64,000 bases of DNA from Bog-756 sp963730685 (GTDB lineage Bacteria; Actinomycetota; Acidimicrobiia; Acidimicrobiales; RAAP-2), in assembly GCA_963730685.1 (NCBI GenBank), contig CAVSSP010000005.1, positions 124,001 through 188,000 of the forward strand, in the 5' to 3' direction. Position 1 is the first letter of the stretch. Every line of letters begins with the position of its first letter. A program made the position numbers and the translations under genes. Shown in pieces: positions 39,843 through 49,419 of this stretch. Under the pieces are notes generated by a model. The model saw only the letters and a list, made by a program, of their open reading frames with translations, did no database searches and was not told the DNA's origin.

Positions 39843-42785
39843 TTGACCGACGTTGCTGCGGCGCCGCCGCCTGCGGTGGCCCGGGGCACCGGCGACGAGG
39901 AAGCGCCCCGTCACGCCATCGACGAGGAGTTCGAGCTCGAGCTGCCGGTTGGGGGGCGCACCGTCGTGGTCTCCGACCTGCACCTCCCGGCGGTGGCCAC
40001 CCCGACATCGACGGCGGTGGCCGAGGAACTGGCCACCGTGCTGGGCGGGATGGTCGGACCGGCCGCGTTCATCATTGCCGGCGACGGATTCGAGATGCTG
40101 GCCGGGCCACCCGAGGTGGACAGGATCCTCGACGCCCACCCGCAGTTCACGTCGGCGGTGGCCGCGTTCGCCGCCGAAGAGCACCATCACGTCGTGGTCC
40201 TGTCAGGAAATCACGACGGGCAGCTGGCCTGGGACGCCGGTGCGAACGGCATCCTGGCGGAACGCCTCGGCGTGGACCACATCGCCCTGGCCTGCGACGT
40301 GTTGGTCGGGACCGACCAGGGCCAACAACGGGTACGGGTCGTCCACGGCAACCAATCGGACCCCTACAACGCCTTCGAGGATCCATGGTCGCCGGTGGAC
40401 ACGCCACTCGGCCACCACGTGGTCCGGGACGTCCTCCCCGAACTCGAGTCGCGCCAGGCGCCCGGCTCCCTCCTCGAAGGGGTCCAGTGGCTCGACGGGG
40501 ACGCCGCCGACTTCATGGGCTCGCGCCTCTTCTACCGGAAGATCGTCGGAAAGCTGTGGCTGGCGGCCGTCCCGTTCGTGGCCATCCTCTTGCTCCGTCT
40601 CCTCACCTTCATCCCCGGGGTCCACCAGCTGCTGCACCATCACGCCCAACGGTGGCTGTTGTTGTTCGGGCTGTTGGTGGCCGTCATCGTCATCGTGGCC
40701 GCCGTCGCTGCCGCGGCGACGTTGCTGCGGGTCAACCGGGCCCTGCGCGAGACGGCCATCAGCTCGAGGTCCGACCCGGCCAGCCACAACGCTCCCCCCC
40801 GCGCCGAAGCGGCCCGTCTGGTGGCCAGAGGATATGCAGGCATGGTCTCGGGCCATACCCACGAGCCTGAACTCTCGGTGGTGGGGAACGGCTTCTACGC
40901 CAATACGGGCAGTGGCACGGCGTCGGTGGCGAGCCGCCCGTCCCGGTTGCGGTTGCCCCACCCCTTCGTGACCATGCACCGCTTTTCGTACGTGGAGATG
41001 ACCGGAGGTGCAGTGCTGCAGTTGAAGCTCTGGCTCCGGGAGGTGCCGGTTCGTTCCCCGGTCCTGCTCGAGCGGGTGGCGTTGGCGCGCGGCAAGGTCG
41101 ACATGTCGACACTGTCGGTCGTCGGCGCCCTTCCCAACGGGCCGACCTGGCCGCTCAACGAGTCGGGGCTCAAGCGATGGGTGATCAGGCGGCGTGTGCG
41201 CCGGGTGGCCGCAGGCGTGCTGTTGCTGTCCGGTGCGCTCAACGTCGTATTCGCCGCCCTCTGGCCCATCCGGAGCACCCGATCCGTCGACTCGTGGATC
41301 CCCTTCGGCATCCATCCGCTCTCGGAGGTGGAGGCGATTGTCGCCGGGCTGGCCCTCCTGGGCCTGGCCCGCGGCGTACGGCACGGGCTGCGGCCGGTGT
41401 GGGTGGCGACCATCGTGCTCCTCCTGGCCACCACGACCGACCGCCTCATCCAGGGGCGGCCCCCCGAAGGGGCCACGCTGGCGTTGCTGTTCAGCCTGTG
41501 GCTGATCCTCGAGCACCAGCACTTCCGGATCAGACCATCCGGTGTCACCCGCCTGTTCGTCTGGACGGCTGCCGCCGGCCTGCTGGTCATCGGGGCCACC
41601 GCCGGGGTCGGGAACCTCGTGGCCAGTGGGCATCACGTGCACTTCGATGTGGTGTTCCTCCTGGTGGTGGTGGTCGTGCTCGTGCTCATGCTCCTCGTGG
41701 CCCTCCCCGGGCGTGAGTCGAGGCGGACCGGCACGGCCCGGGAGGAGGCGTTCGATCGGGCCCGGGGGATCATCGAGGCCCACGGCGGGGACACCCTCGA
41801 CTACTTCGCCCTCCGTGATGACAAATCGTGGTTCTTCACCGGCGAGTCCCTGGTCGCCTACTCGGTGATCAGCGGCGTCATGCTGGTTTCGCCCGATCCG
41901 ATCGGTCCGCCCCAGGACCGTGCCGAAGTTTGGTCCGACGTCATGGACTTCGCCCAGTCGAACAACTGGCAGCCGTCCGTGCTGGCGGCATCCCAGTCGT
42001 GGCTCGGTGTGTACCGGGCCGCCGGTCTTGTCGACCACTACATCGGTGACGAGGCAATCGTGGATGCCACGATGTTCTCCCTGGCCGGCAAGTCCATGAA
42101 GTCGCTGCGCGGGGCGTACAACCGGATGAAGAAGGCCGGTTGCCGAGTGGTGTGCTACCAGTCGGCCGAGGACATCGACGCCGACTTGAGGGTCCAGTTG
42201 CTCGAACTGATGACCGAGACCCGCCAGGGGGAGGCCGAACGCGGCTACTCGATGACGTTGAGCCGGATCTTCGACCCGCGCGACAAGGGTCTGCTGCTGG
42301 CGGTGTGCTTCGATGCCGATGGGCGGCCGATGGCCTTCAACCAGTACGTGCCGGCAGCCGAGGTCGACGGGTACTCACTCGACCTGATGCGACGGACGAG
42401 TGACCCCGACGCCCCCAACGGCCTGACCGACTTCGTGATCATCGAGACCCTGCAGTGGATGGCCGAGCGCGGACTCCGGGGCCTGGGCCTCAACTTCGCC
42501 ACCATGCGGGCCGTGGTGGCCGGCGAGTCCGGAACCGGCCCGTGGACCTCGCTCGAGCGCAATGTCCTCCATCACTTCAGCGAGACACTGCAGATCGAGT
42601 CGCTGTGGCACTTCAACCAGAAGTACGACCCGCTGTGGAATCCCCGCTACGTGGTGACCGGTCCCTTCCTGCCCTTGGCCCGTAGCAGTCTGGCCATCGC
42701 CCGGGCCGAGGCGGTGGCAGAGATACCCCTGGTCGGCTCCTTGCTGAAGACCCGTCAGCCCGACCTGGCCGACGACAAGCACTGA
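39843..42785 (+). CDS. Metallophosphatase - aminoacyl-phosphatidylglycerol synthase (MprF/DUF2156) fusion
   Basis: A 980-residue membrane protein of two parts. The N-terminal third is a calcineurin-like phosphoesterase: SDLHLP (Asp45, His47), AGDGFE (Asp81), GNHDG (Asn123, His124) and SGHTHEPE, interrupted by hydrophobic helices. After about six further membrane segments the C-terminal ~330 residues are the DUF2156 domain: DYFALRDDKSWFF, VMLVSPDPIGPP, MFSLAGKSMKSLRGAYNRMK and LRGLGLNFATMR. This domain transfers an amino acid from aminoacyl-tRNA to phosphatidylglycerol, lowering surface charge and cationic peptide binding. LysS upstream suggests lysine. A TTG at 39843 after GGAGG is the start. 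The phosphatase fusion is unusual. Confidence 0.85.
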   Translation: MTDVAAAPPPAVARGTGDEEAPRHAIDEEFELELPVGGRTVVVSDLHLPAVATPTSTAVAEELATVLGGMVGPAAFIIAGDGFEMLAGPPEVDRILDAHPQFTSAVAAFAAEEHHHVVVLSGNHDGQLAWDAGANGILAERLGVDHIALACDVLVGTDQGQQRVRVVHGNQSDPYNAFEDPWSPVDTPLGHHVVRDVLPELESRQAPGSLLEGVQWLDGDAADFMGSRLFYRKIVGKLWLAAVPFVAILLLRLLTFIPGVHQLLHHHAQRWLLLFGLLVAVIVIVAAVAAAATLLRVNRALRETAISSRSDPASHNAPPRAEAARLVARGYAGMVSGHTHEPELSVVGNGFYANTGSGTASVASRPSRLRLPHPFVTMHRFSYVEMTGGAVLQLKLWLREVPVRSPVLLERVALARGKVDMSTLSVVGALPNGPTWPLNESGLKRWVIRRRVRRVAAGVLLLSGALNVVFAALWPIRSTRSVDSWIPFGIHPLSEVEAIVAGLALLGLARGVRHGLRPVWVATIVLLLATTTDRLIQGRPPEGATLALLFSLWLILEHQHFRIRPSGVTRLFVWTAAAGLLVIGATAGVGNLVASGHHVHFDVVFLLVVVVVLVLMLLVALPGRESRRTGTAREEAFDRARGIIEAHGGDTLDYFALRDDKSWFFTGESLVAYSVISGVMLVSPDPIGPPQDRAEVWSDVMDFAQSNNWQPSVLAASQSWLGVYRAAGLVDHYIGDEAIVDATMFSLAGKSMKSLRGAYNRMKKAGCRVVCYQSAEDIDADLRVQLLELMTETRQGEAERGYSMTLSRIFDPRDKGLLLAVCFDADGRPMAFNQYVPAAEVDGYSLDLMRRTSDPDAPNGLTDFVIIETLQWMAERGLRGLGLNFATMRAVVAGESGTGPWTSLERNVLHHFSETLQIESLWHFNQKYDPLWNPRYVVTGPFLPLARSSLAIARAEAVAEIPLVGSLLKTRQPDLADDKH

Positions 42786-42905
42786 CCGCCGGCACCCGCG
42801 ACCTACAGACGGCGGGCCAGGGTGGGCTGACCGCATGCGGTCCACCGGGCGGGACCGGCCGGAGGCCGGCCCCCCCCGGAGCCGGCCCCTCGAGCCTCCC
42901 AGAAC

Positions 42906-42962
42906 GGGTGGACCCGACCTGGTCGGGGGGACCGCAACCCCCGACCAGGTGCCCCTCCACCC
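42906..42962. terminator. Strong bidirectional stem-loop terminator
   Basis: A perfect 13-bp stem, ACCTGGTCGGGGG (42917-42929) with CCCCCGACCAGGT (42938-42950) and an eight-base loop, is enclosed by a second stem GGGTGGA/TCCACCC (42906-42912 and 42956-42962). It lies between the convergent MprF-fusion gene and the large secreted-protein gene. The stem is unusually long and exact and would stop transcription in both directions. Confidence 0.75.
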
Positions 42963-42967
42963 GTCGA

Positions 42968-45900
42968 TCAGAAGCCGAAGTTGGTGCGGGTCCCATCCGA
43001 ATCGATGAGTGCGTACCCCGCATGGTTCGGCGAGACGATCATGCCCACGGCGGTGCGCCCCGAGCTGCCGCCCGATCCGTGGAACCCGGCGTCGCCGTAG
43101 GCGAAGATCCCACCGTCGACGGCGACCAGCCAATAGCCGTGGCCCGAACGGGTGGCAGCCATGCCCATGATCGGCTTGTTGAGCTTGATGGCTCCGGTCG
43201 ACCCGTAGAAGTGGCCGTCCCCGAAGGTGAAGATCCCGCCGTCGGACGCCACCAGCCAGTATCCGTGGCCCGAGGGTGACGACGACATGCCGACGATCGG
43301 CTTGTTGAGCGTCATCGCCCCGGTCGAGCCGTAGAAGTGGGCGTCACCGAAGCTGAAGATCCCGCCGTCGGTGGCCACCATCCAGTAGCCCTTGCCGTCG
43401 AGGGTGCTGGTGATGCCGACGATCGGCTTGTTCAGCTTGATCGCCCCGGTCGAGCCGTAGAAGTGGGCGTCACCGAAGCTGAAGATCCCGCCGTCGGTGG
43501 CCACCATCCAGTAGCCCTTCCCGTCCGGGGTGGCGGCGATCCCGACGATGGGCTTGTTGAGGTGCTTGCCGGCCATGGACCCGTAGTCGACCGCCGTCCC
43601 GAATGCTCGAGATCGAGCCGTTCGATCCCACGATCCAGTAGCCGAGGCCGTCCGGGGTGGTGGCGAGACGGTTGCCCCCGGCCAGCGTGGTGCTGGCCGT
43701 GGCGGGCGTCGGGGTCGACGCCGGCGTCGGGGTCGGAGCCGGTGGGGAGTCGACGGTGACGGTCAGGGTCTGCGGCGTCGTCCCGTAGAAGTTGTTCGCC
43801 TCGATGGACAGCGCCGTGACACCCGTTGCGGAGGGCGTGCCGGCGATCGTGGCCGTGCCGTCACCGTGGTCGGTGAACGTCAGGCCGGCGGGTAGTGCTC
43901 CGACGGGTGGGAAAGAAGGGGCCGGATAGCCGACGGTGGTCACCGTGAAGGACACCGACTTCCCCCGTACGAAGGTGGCGGAGGCGGGACTGGTGAAGAC
44001 CGGGGCTCCGCTCACCTCGATGGTGAGGCTCTGGGTGGCGTCGGGGCTCTGCCCGTTGGTGGCGGTGATGCCGATCGAGGTCAGCCCCGGCGCCGTCGGC
44101 GTGCCCGAGATGAGGGCGGTCCCGTTGTGTTGGTCCGCAAAGGTGAGCCCGGCGGGGAGCGCTCCCGTCTCGGTGATCGCAGCCAGGGGCCCCGCCAACG
44201 TGTTGACGGCCACGGACCCGGCAGCACCCAGGTTGAAGAAGGCGGTGGGCCCGCTGGTGATGGTGGGCGGACCGGATGCCGCGATGGAGATGGTCACCAC
44301 CTGGGTGACCACGCTGCCAGACGGGTTGGTGGCGGCGATGGACACCGGGTAGGTACCGACGGTGGCCGTGGTGGACCCGGCGATGGTGGCGGTGCCGTCA
44401 CCCTTGGCGGTGAAGGTGAGCCCGGCCGGAAGCGCCCCGCTCTCGGTGATGGTCGCCGCCGGGTAGCCGGTGGTGGTCACCGTATAGGTGCCGGCGACCC
44501 CGGTGTAGAAGGTGGCGGTGGCCGGACTGGTGATGGTGGGAGCCTCGTCATTGGTCAACGTGAAGGCTTGGGTGGCGGTTCCCGAGCCGTTGACGGCGGT
44601 GATGACGATCGGGTAGCTCCCGCCGGTGCCGGAGGCCGGCGTCCCGGCCAGCGTGGCCGTTCCGTCGCCGTTGTCGGTCAGGGTGATCCCCGTCGGCAGC
44701 GCCCCGGTCTCGGTGATGGCGGCGTCAGGCGCTCCGGTGGTGTAGATGGTGGTCGTGAAGGGAGCGCCCACGATCGAGCTGGCCGAGTTGGCGCTGATGA
44801 CGGTGGGGGAGACGTGCTCGGTGACGACCAGTGACCCCCCGGCGGGGATGCTCGTCCAATCCGAGAGCTCCCCTCCGTAGGCCTGGCCGTAGGCGGCCGT
44901 CCCCACCAGCGATCCGGCTGGTGCCGTTGCCGGCACGTCGACCGCCGAGGTGCCGGTGTTGGTGATGGTGACCGTGCCGTTCTGCTCGGAGGCCTTGACC
45001 GTTCCTGCCGTCTGGGCGGCGGCCCAGGCCTGCTGCTGGGCGAGTGTCTGGGCCTCAGTGGCGTCGGTCATCTGGACGATCGGCGTGTTGGCGTTGGTCC
45101 AGGTGTTGTATTGGCCGAGCATGGAGGTGAGCAGGGTCAACAAGGTGTACCCGTAGTCCGACGTCACCCCACCGACGGTCTGGGTGGCCGGACCGATCAG
45201 GTCGGTCTGGTGGGCGTAGCCCACCCTCGGGTCGTTGCCCAGCACGTGGCTCAGCATGATGCGGGACTCCGAGGACAGCACCGTGGACTCGGTGGCCGGC
45301 GTGGCCAGGCACGTGGTGGCCGACGAGGCATCGCAATGACCGGTCTCGGTGGGGTAGGTCGCGTTCCCCATGTTGGTGCCGGGGGCTACGTAGAGGGTGT
45401 TGTACTCGTTGAGCTCGTCGGGCCAGTTGCTGGCGTTGTAGTAGATGTTGCTCGGGTACCGCGGTGCCGACAGGGCGGTCGATCCGCCCGATGTCAGCGA
45501 GTACTGGGTGGGCTGACGGGAGGCGTCGGAGGCGAACGTGGTGACGCCCGTCCCGGCCAGGGCGGCCGGCATGTTGGGGTTCTCCACTCCGGAGTGCTCG
45601 CCGGTGACCACGACGGACGGGCTGTAGTTGGGCAGGTTGTTGGCGGCGGCGAAGGCCTGGTCCAGCCCGATTTCGGTCTCGATGGAGGCGTCGGTGGTCC
45701 CGCTCGGGTCGGTGGCCGGGTCCCAGCTGCCGGCCGCGCTCGAGCAGTCGATGCCCGGGTTGGTGGCGGTCGGGAAGGTGTCGCTGGAGCCGGGTGCCGC
45801 GCCGGGGGCCGTCGCCCCGGTGTCGGTGTAGGTGTAGGTGGGGGCGGTGCCGTTCTCGGGTACCTGGCCGACCAGCCCGTAGGTGGTGGTGCCGGGGTCC

Positions 45901-47398
45901 TCGCGGTAGACGTAGTAGCCCCAGAATCCGGAGCCACCGGTGTGGTTGGCCTCTTCCTGGGCCAGGGTGGGTCCGGCGGTCCCGTCGGTGCCGACACCGT
46001 TGGTGGCGTCGGGCCAGTGCAAGGTGACCGATCCGTTGGCTGCCACGGTGGCCGTCTGCGGCAGGGAGGGCTCGGACTCGCCGTAGGCGGTGGCGGCGGT
46101 GATCTCGTAGCTGTAGCCACCGGCGGTGAACGAACCCCCCGAGGCGTTGGCGGTGACACTGGTCAGGACCTGTGGCTGCCATGCGATGCAACCGAGGAAC
46201 TCATGTGACCAGGTGTGGGTCACCCAGTTGAAGTCGGCCTTGTCGGCCAGCAGGGCGTTGATCAACCCCTGGTCGTTGGGATAGCTGGCGTCGACGGTCT
46301 GACCCGGGTCGGTGAACGTACCACCGGCATCGGTCACGGATCCGGTGCAGTTGGCACTGGTCTCGGCGGCGACGGTGGGAGCTGAGCAGGCGCCGATGGC
46401 ATTGAAGGCCATGTTCAGCTTGATGCCGGTGGACTGCTCCCACGCGACCACGTAGGCCACGTCGGCGGCGGTCATCTGGACGTCGGGAGGCGTGTCGGCC
46501 GGGTTGTTGGCGACGCCGGCCGGGCACGTGTAGTCAGGAGGCTCGGTGGCGCCCGGGGTGCACTGGTACTGGGAGCTCCACTCGTTGTCGGCGATGAAGT
46601 TGTCGTCCACGTCCTGGCCGAAGTAGTTCCGGTACAGGCCCAGGTGGGTGTCCTCGGTGACCCAGTTGATGAGTCCGGGGGCCAGGAGGAGCCACTGCAG
46701 CTGGCTGGCGTTGTAGGCGAAGTTCAGGCTCAGCTCGGAGACGCCTGCCTGGGGGTCACCGCTCGGGTGCTGGTACACGCCTCCGAGGGAGTTCCCCGAT
46801 GCATCCTCGATCCACGGGGTGAAGGGTGCGCCGGCGGTCACCGTGGCGGTGTAGCCGCTGGTCCCCACGTCGAAGGGGACCGGACCCTTGAGGCCCGGGA
46901 GGGCGGCAAGGCCGGCCGCGGTCAGCTGGCCGGTGGTGTTGTCCAGCGTGACCGTCGACAGGATGGTCTGTCCCAGTGCCGGGGACGGGATAGCTGTAGC
47001 CGTCGAGCTGGCGCACGTGGAAGGTGGACTCGTAGGAGAACAGCGCACTGAGCTGTCCTGCCTCGAAGGCCGATGGCGAGTCGGCGATGACGACGCCGTT
47101 GAAGTTGCCGTTGGACCCGTTGACGAGAGTGGGGAGCGTCACGGTCTCGGCGCCGTAGGCCCCGGTCGCCGTGACCTCGGTGATAGGCGACGCCCTCGCT
47201 GGTCAGGGCCGACTGCCACGCCGCGGTGGTCGGGTCGGTGGACCCGCTGCCGACCAGGAGCACGTTCAGGTTCAGCACCGGTGGCGTGTTGGCGGCGCCG
47301 GCGGGCACCGTAGGCGAGGGAGAGGGACGCGGCCACGACCATGGCGGCCAGCACGCATGCGGTCACGATTTGTAGACGGATCGACGAAGACGGTTCAT
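42968..47398 (-). CDS. Large secreted PelA-like (CE4-type) deacetylase with Ig-like domains and C-terminal GYW repeats; frameshifted
   Basis: An exported protein of roughly 1450 residues. The ATG at 47398 (MNRLRRSVYK...) leads to a signal segment IVTACVLAAMVVAASLSLAYG. A central deacetylase part has DVDDNF (46602-46613) and THTWSH (46203-46220), matching the Asp-Asp and His-x-x-x-His metal motifs of CE4 enzymes such as PelA, plus VVVTGEHSGVENPNMPAAL. Then come about four putative Ig-like repeats (ATITESGALPAGLTF) and five GYWMVATDGGIFSFGDA repeats. Single-base shifts occur at about 43590, 46985, 47180 and 47310, each one extra base, plus one near the signal. It would modify a polymer outside the cell, next to PelF. 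Substrate is inferred. Confidence 0.72.
43068..43570 (-). repeat. 126-bp coding tandem repeat (42-residue GYW units)
   Basis: About four to five units of 126 bases encode NKPIVG...GYWMVATDGG and FSFGDAHFYGSTGA. Two units (starting near 43320 and 43446) are nearly identical at the DNA level over more than 80 bases, so they are recent copies or are kept alike by gene conversion. Units of this type are frequent in Acidimicrobiia surface proteins. Confidence 0.85.
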
Positions 47399-47483
47399 TG
47401 GAATTGTTCTCCCTTGCGCGGCTCCTGCCCAGTGCGAACTGCCGGCGCTGTGGGCACAGTAAGCCGGAGAAGGAGACGTGCCT

Positions 47484-47512
47484 ACCCTGCACTGTCGCCG
47501 CGACACCCTGCA
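47484..47512. promoter_or_regulatory. Candidate operator: direct repeat around a palindrome
   Basis: ACCCTGCA occurs at 47484-47491 and 47505-47512, exactly 21 bases or two helical turns apart. Between them TGTCG-CCG-CGACA (47493-47505) is a perfect inverted repeat. Such phasing suits two regulator dimers on one face of the DNA, in the upstream region of the deacetylase gene. Confidence 0.45.
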
Positions 47513-47535
47513 TTTAGCCGACCCGGGTGCCCGGG

Positions 47536-47562
47536 CCGACCCCGGGTTTACGCCGGGGTCGG
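47536..47562. promoter_or_regulatory. Ten-base-pair inverted repeat in the locus promoter region
   Basis: CCGACCCCGG, a seven-base spacer GTTTACG, then CCGGGGTCGG form a perfect inverted repeat. It could be a regulator site or an RNA hairpin in the divergent promoter region of the exopolysaccharide genes. Confidence 0.4.
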
Positions 47563-47844
47563 TCGATACGGCGAGGGCCGCCGGGTGCCGGACGCCGGCA
47601 CCGGTGCACGGATCCGGCTAACGCCAGGGTGCCGTCGCCGGTGGTGCCAGGGTCGGGCGCGATGGGACTCGGGTGGAGCGGTGCTGATGCGGGTGCAACG
47701 GCCGTACCCGCACATGAAAGTCGGGGGTGTTCACGGCGGGTCCCGATCCGTACTGTCGTACTCGACGATGAGACCGAACCGACCCACCCTTCGAGCCACG
47801 ATCGACGTCACTGCACGTACCCGGCTGCCCACGAGCGCAGGTGC

Positions 47845-49419
47845 ATGATGGACGTCGCCCTCCTCGCGGAAGGAACGTATCCCTACCACCCCGGTGGTGT
47901 GAGCGTGTGGTGCGATCAACTGGTCCGCGGGCTCGCGCCCCACCGCTTCAGCATCCATGCCATCACCGCCGGGGACGACAATGTGCCCACGTGGGACCTC
48001 CCCGACAACGTCGACAGCGTCCGTTCCATCGCGCTGTGGGGGTCGACGCCGACGCCGAAACGGTCGGTGCGCAACTCGAGCCGAGCTCCGGACCGCCTTC
48101 CACCAGTTGGTCGCATCGATGGTCGAGGCCGACGGTGAGCCGATGTTCCTCGACGCGCTGCACCAGCTCTTCGAGCTGGCGCAGCAGACCTCACTGGCGG
48201 GGGCCCTGCAGTCCAAGGACTCGCTGGGTGCGCTCCTCTGCGGCATGCGCAAGATCGCCCGCTCCGACCGGGCATCGGGCTCCGGCGAGATCGAGGTGTC
48301 GGTCCACGATGCGGTGGTGGCGCTGGGCCTGATCGAGCACCAACTCCGACCTTTGTTCGTCGCCCCCACCGGAGGCCGACCTGTGCCACGCCACGGCCAA
48401 CGGACTGTCGGTCCTGTTGGCGCTCGGCGCCCACTGGGCCCACGACACCCCTCTGGTCATCAGCGAGCACGGCATCTACCTCCGTGAGCGCTACCTGGCC
48501 TACGGGGCCCGCCAATTCTCCCATCCGGTGCGGTCCACCATGCTGCGCTTCTACCGGCGGCTGACGTGGGCCGGCTACCAGATCGCCGGCTGCATCGCCC
48601 CCGGGAGCGAGTACAACCGTCAGTGGCTGGTGGCCAACGGTGCCGATCCGCGAGTCGATCCATCCCGTCTACAACGGGGTCGACCCCGAGAGCTTCGTGG
48701 CCTGTCCGTCGGAGCCGTCCGTCCCGACGCTCGTCTGGTTGGGCCGGATCGACCCGTTGAAGGACGTCGAGACCCTGATCCGGTCCTTTGCCAAGGTCCG
48801 CCAGGCGATTCCGACGGCACGGCTCCGGATCTTCGGGGGTGCCTCGACCGAGAACCAGGGCTATCTCGATACCGGTGCGTCGCACTCCGGGACTCCCTCG
48901 ATCTGGCCGGTGCGGCCACGTTCGAGGGCCGGGCCGACTCGGTGATGGACGCGTACCATGCCGGGCACGTGGTGCTGCTGACCAGCATCTCGGAAGGGTT
49001 CCCCTACACCCTCATCGAAGCCATGGCCTCGGGCATGCCGACCGTGGCCACCGATGTGGGTGGGGTGCGGGAGGCCACCGGCGACGCCGGCCTGATCGTT
49101 CCTCCCCAGCAGCCCGAGGCCATGGCCGAGGCGTGCCTGCAGCTCCTGTCGGACGCCGGGGCTCCGTGCCTCCATGGGCCACGCCGCCCGGGCCCGGATC
49201 CTGTCGATGTTCACGCTCGAGCAGAGTCTGGCCGTCTTCGGCGACCTGTACCGTCAGGCGACCGGCCGGATCTCGAGCGCCCAGGTGCTGAAGGGGGACC
49301 AGGATCGGGCCCGCCGGGATGTCGACCGGCTCCACCTGGTGACCGAGGACGCATCACGGTCCGGGCTGACATCCGAGCGGATCTCCGAGCTGGCGCTGAG
49401 CGGGCCGGTGGCATCATGA
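47845..49419 (+). CDS. pelF: PelF-type GT4 glycosyltransferase (DUF3492); frameshifted
   Basis: Read across frames this is a complete cytosolic glycosyltransferase of about 520 residues. The DUF3492 N-terminus is MDVALLAEGTYPYHPGG, with CHATANGLSVLLALG and ISEHGIYLRERYL. The GT4 half has IHPVYNGVDPESF, LVWLGRIDPLKDVETLI and the donor-binding EGFPYTLIEAMASGMPT (E-x7-E). PelF is the polymerase of the Pel polysaccharide and uses UDP-sugars such as UDP-GalNAc. Shifts occur at about 48075, 48365, 48650, 48880 and 49165; four are one extra base, while 48880 is a net shift in the other direction or two extra bases. The stop overlaps the next ATG (ATGA). No conserved segment is missing. Confidence 0.82.

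Larger units (their letters stand above)
47399..47844. other. Divergent intergenic region, 446 bases
   Basis: This gap separates the secreted deacetylase (minus) from the PelF-type glycosyltransferase (plus) and must hold promoters for both halves of the exopolysaccharide locus. I see no coding sequence. It contains a direct repeat around a palindrome (47484-47512) and a ten-base-pair hairpin (47536-47562), listed separately. GGGAG lies just upstream of the minus-strand ATG; the plus-strand gene has no strong ribosome site. Confidence 0.55.

Noticed and set aside
38196..40190. Extension of the esterase frame to 1103 residues on the minus strand
   Set aside because: It lies opposite lysS and the MprF fusion, both strongly supported. 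The esterase begins at 38195.
40203..42038. 611-residue minus-strand open frame
   Set aside because: Antisense to the MprF fusion; low-complexity Gln/Gly/His/Arg text.
43068..43570. Repeat block as an insertion sequence or CRISPR
   Set aside because: The 126-bp units are in frame and encode GYW surface repeats; no transposase or terminal inverted repeats are seen.
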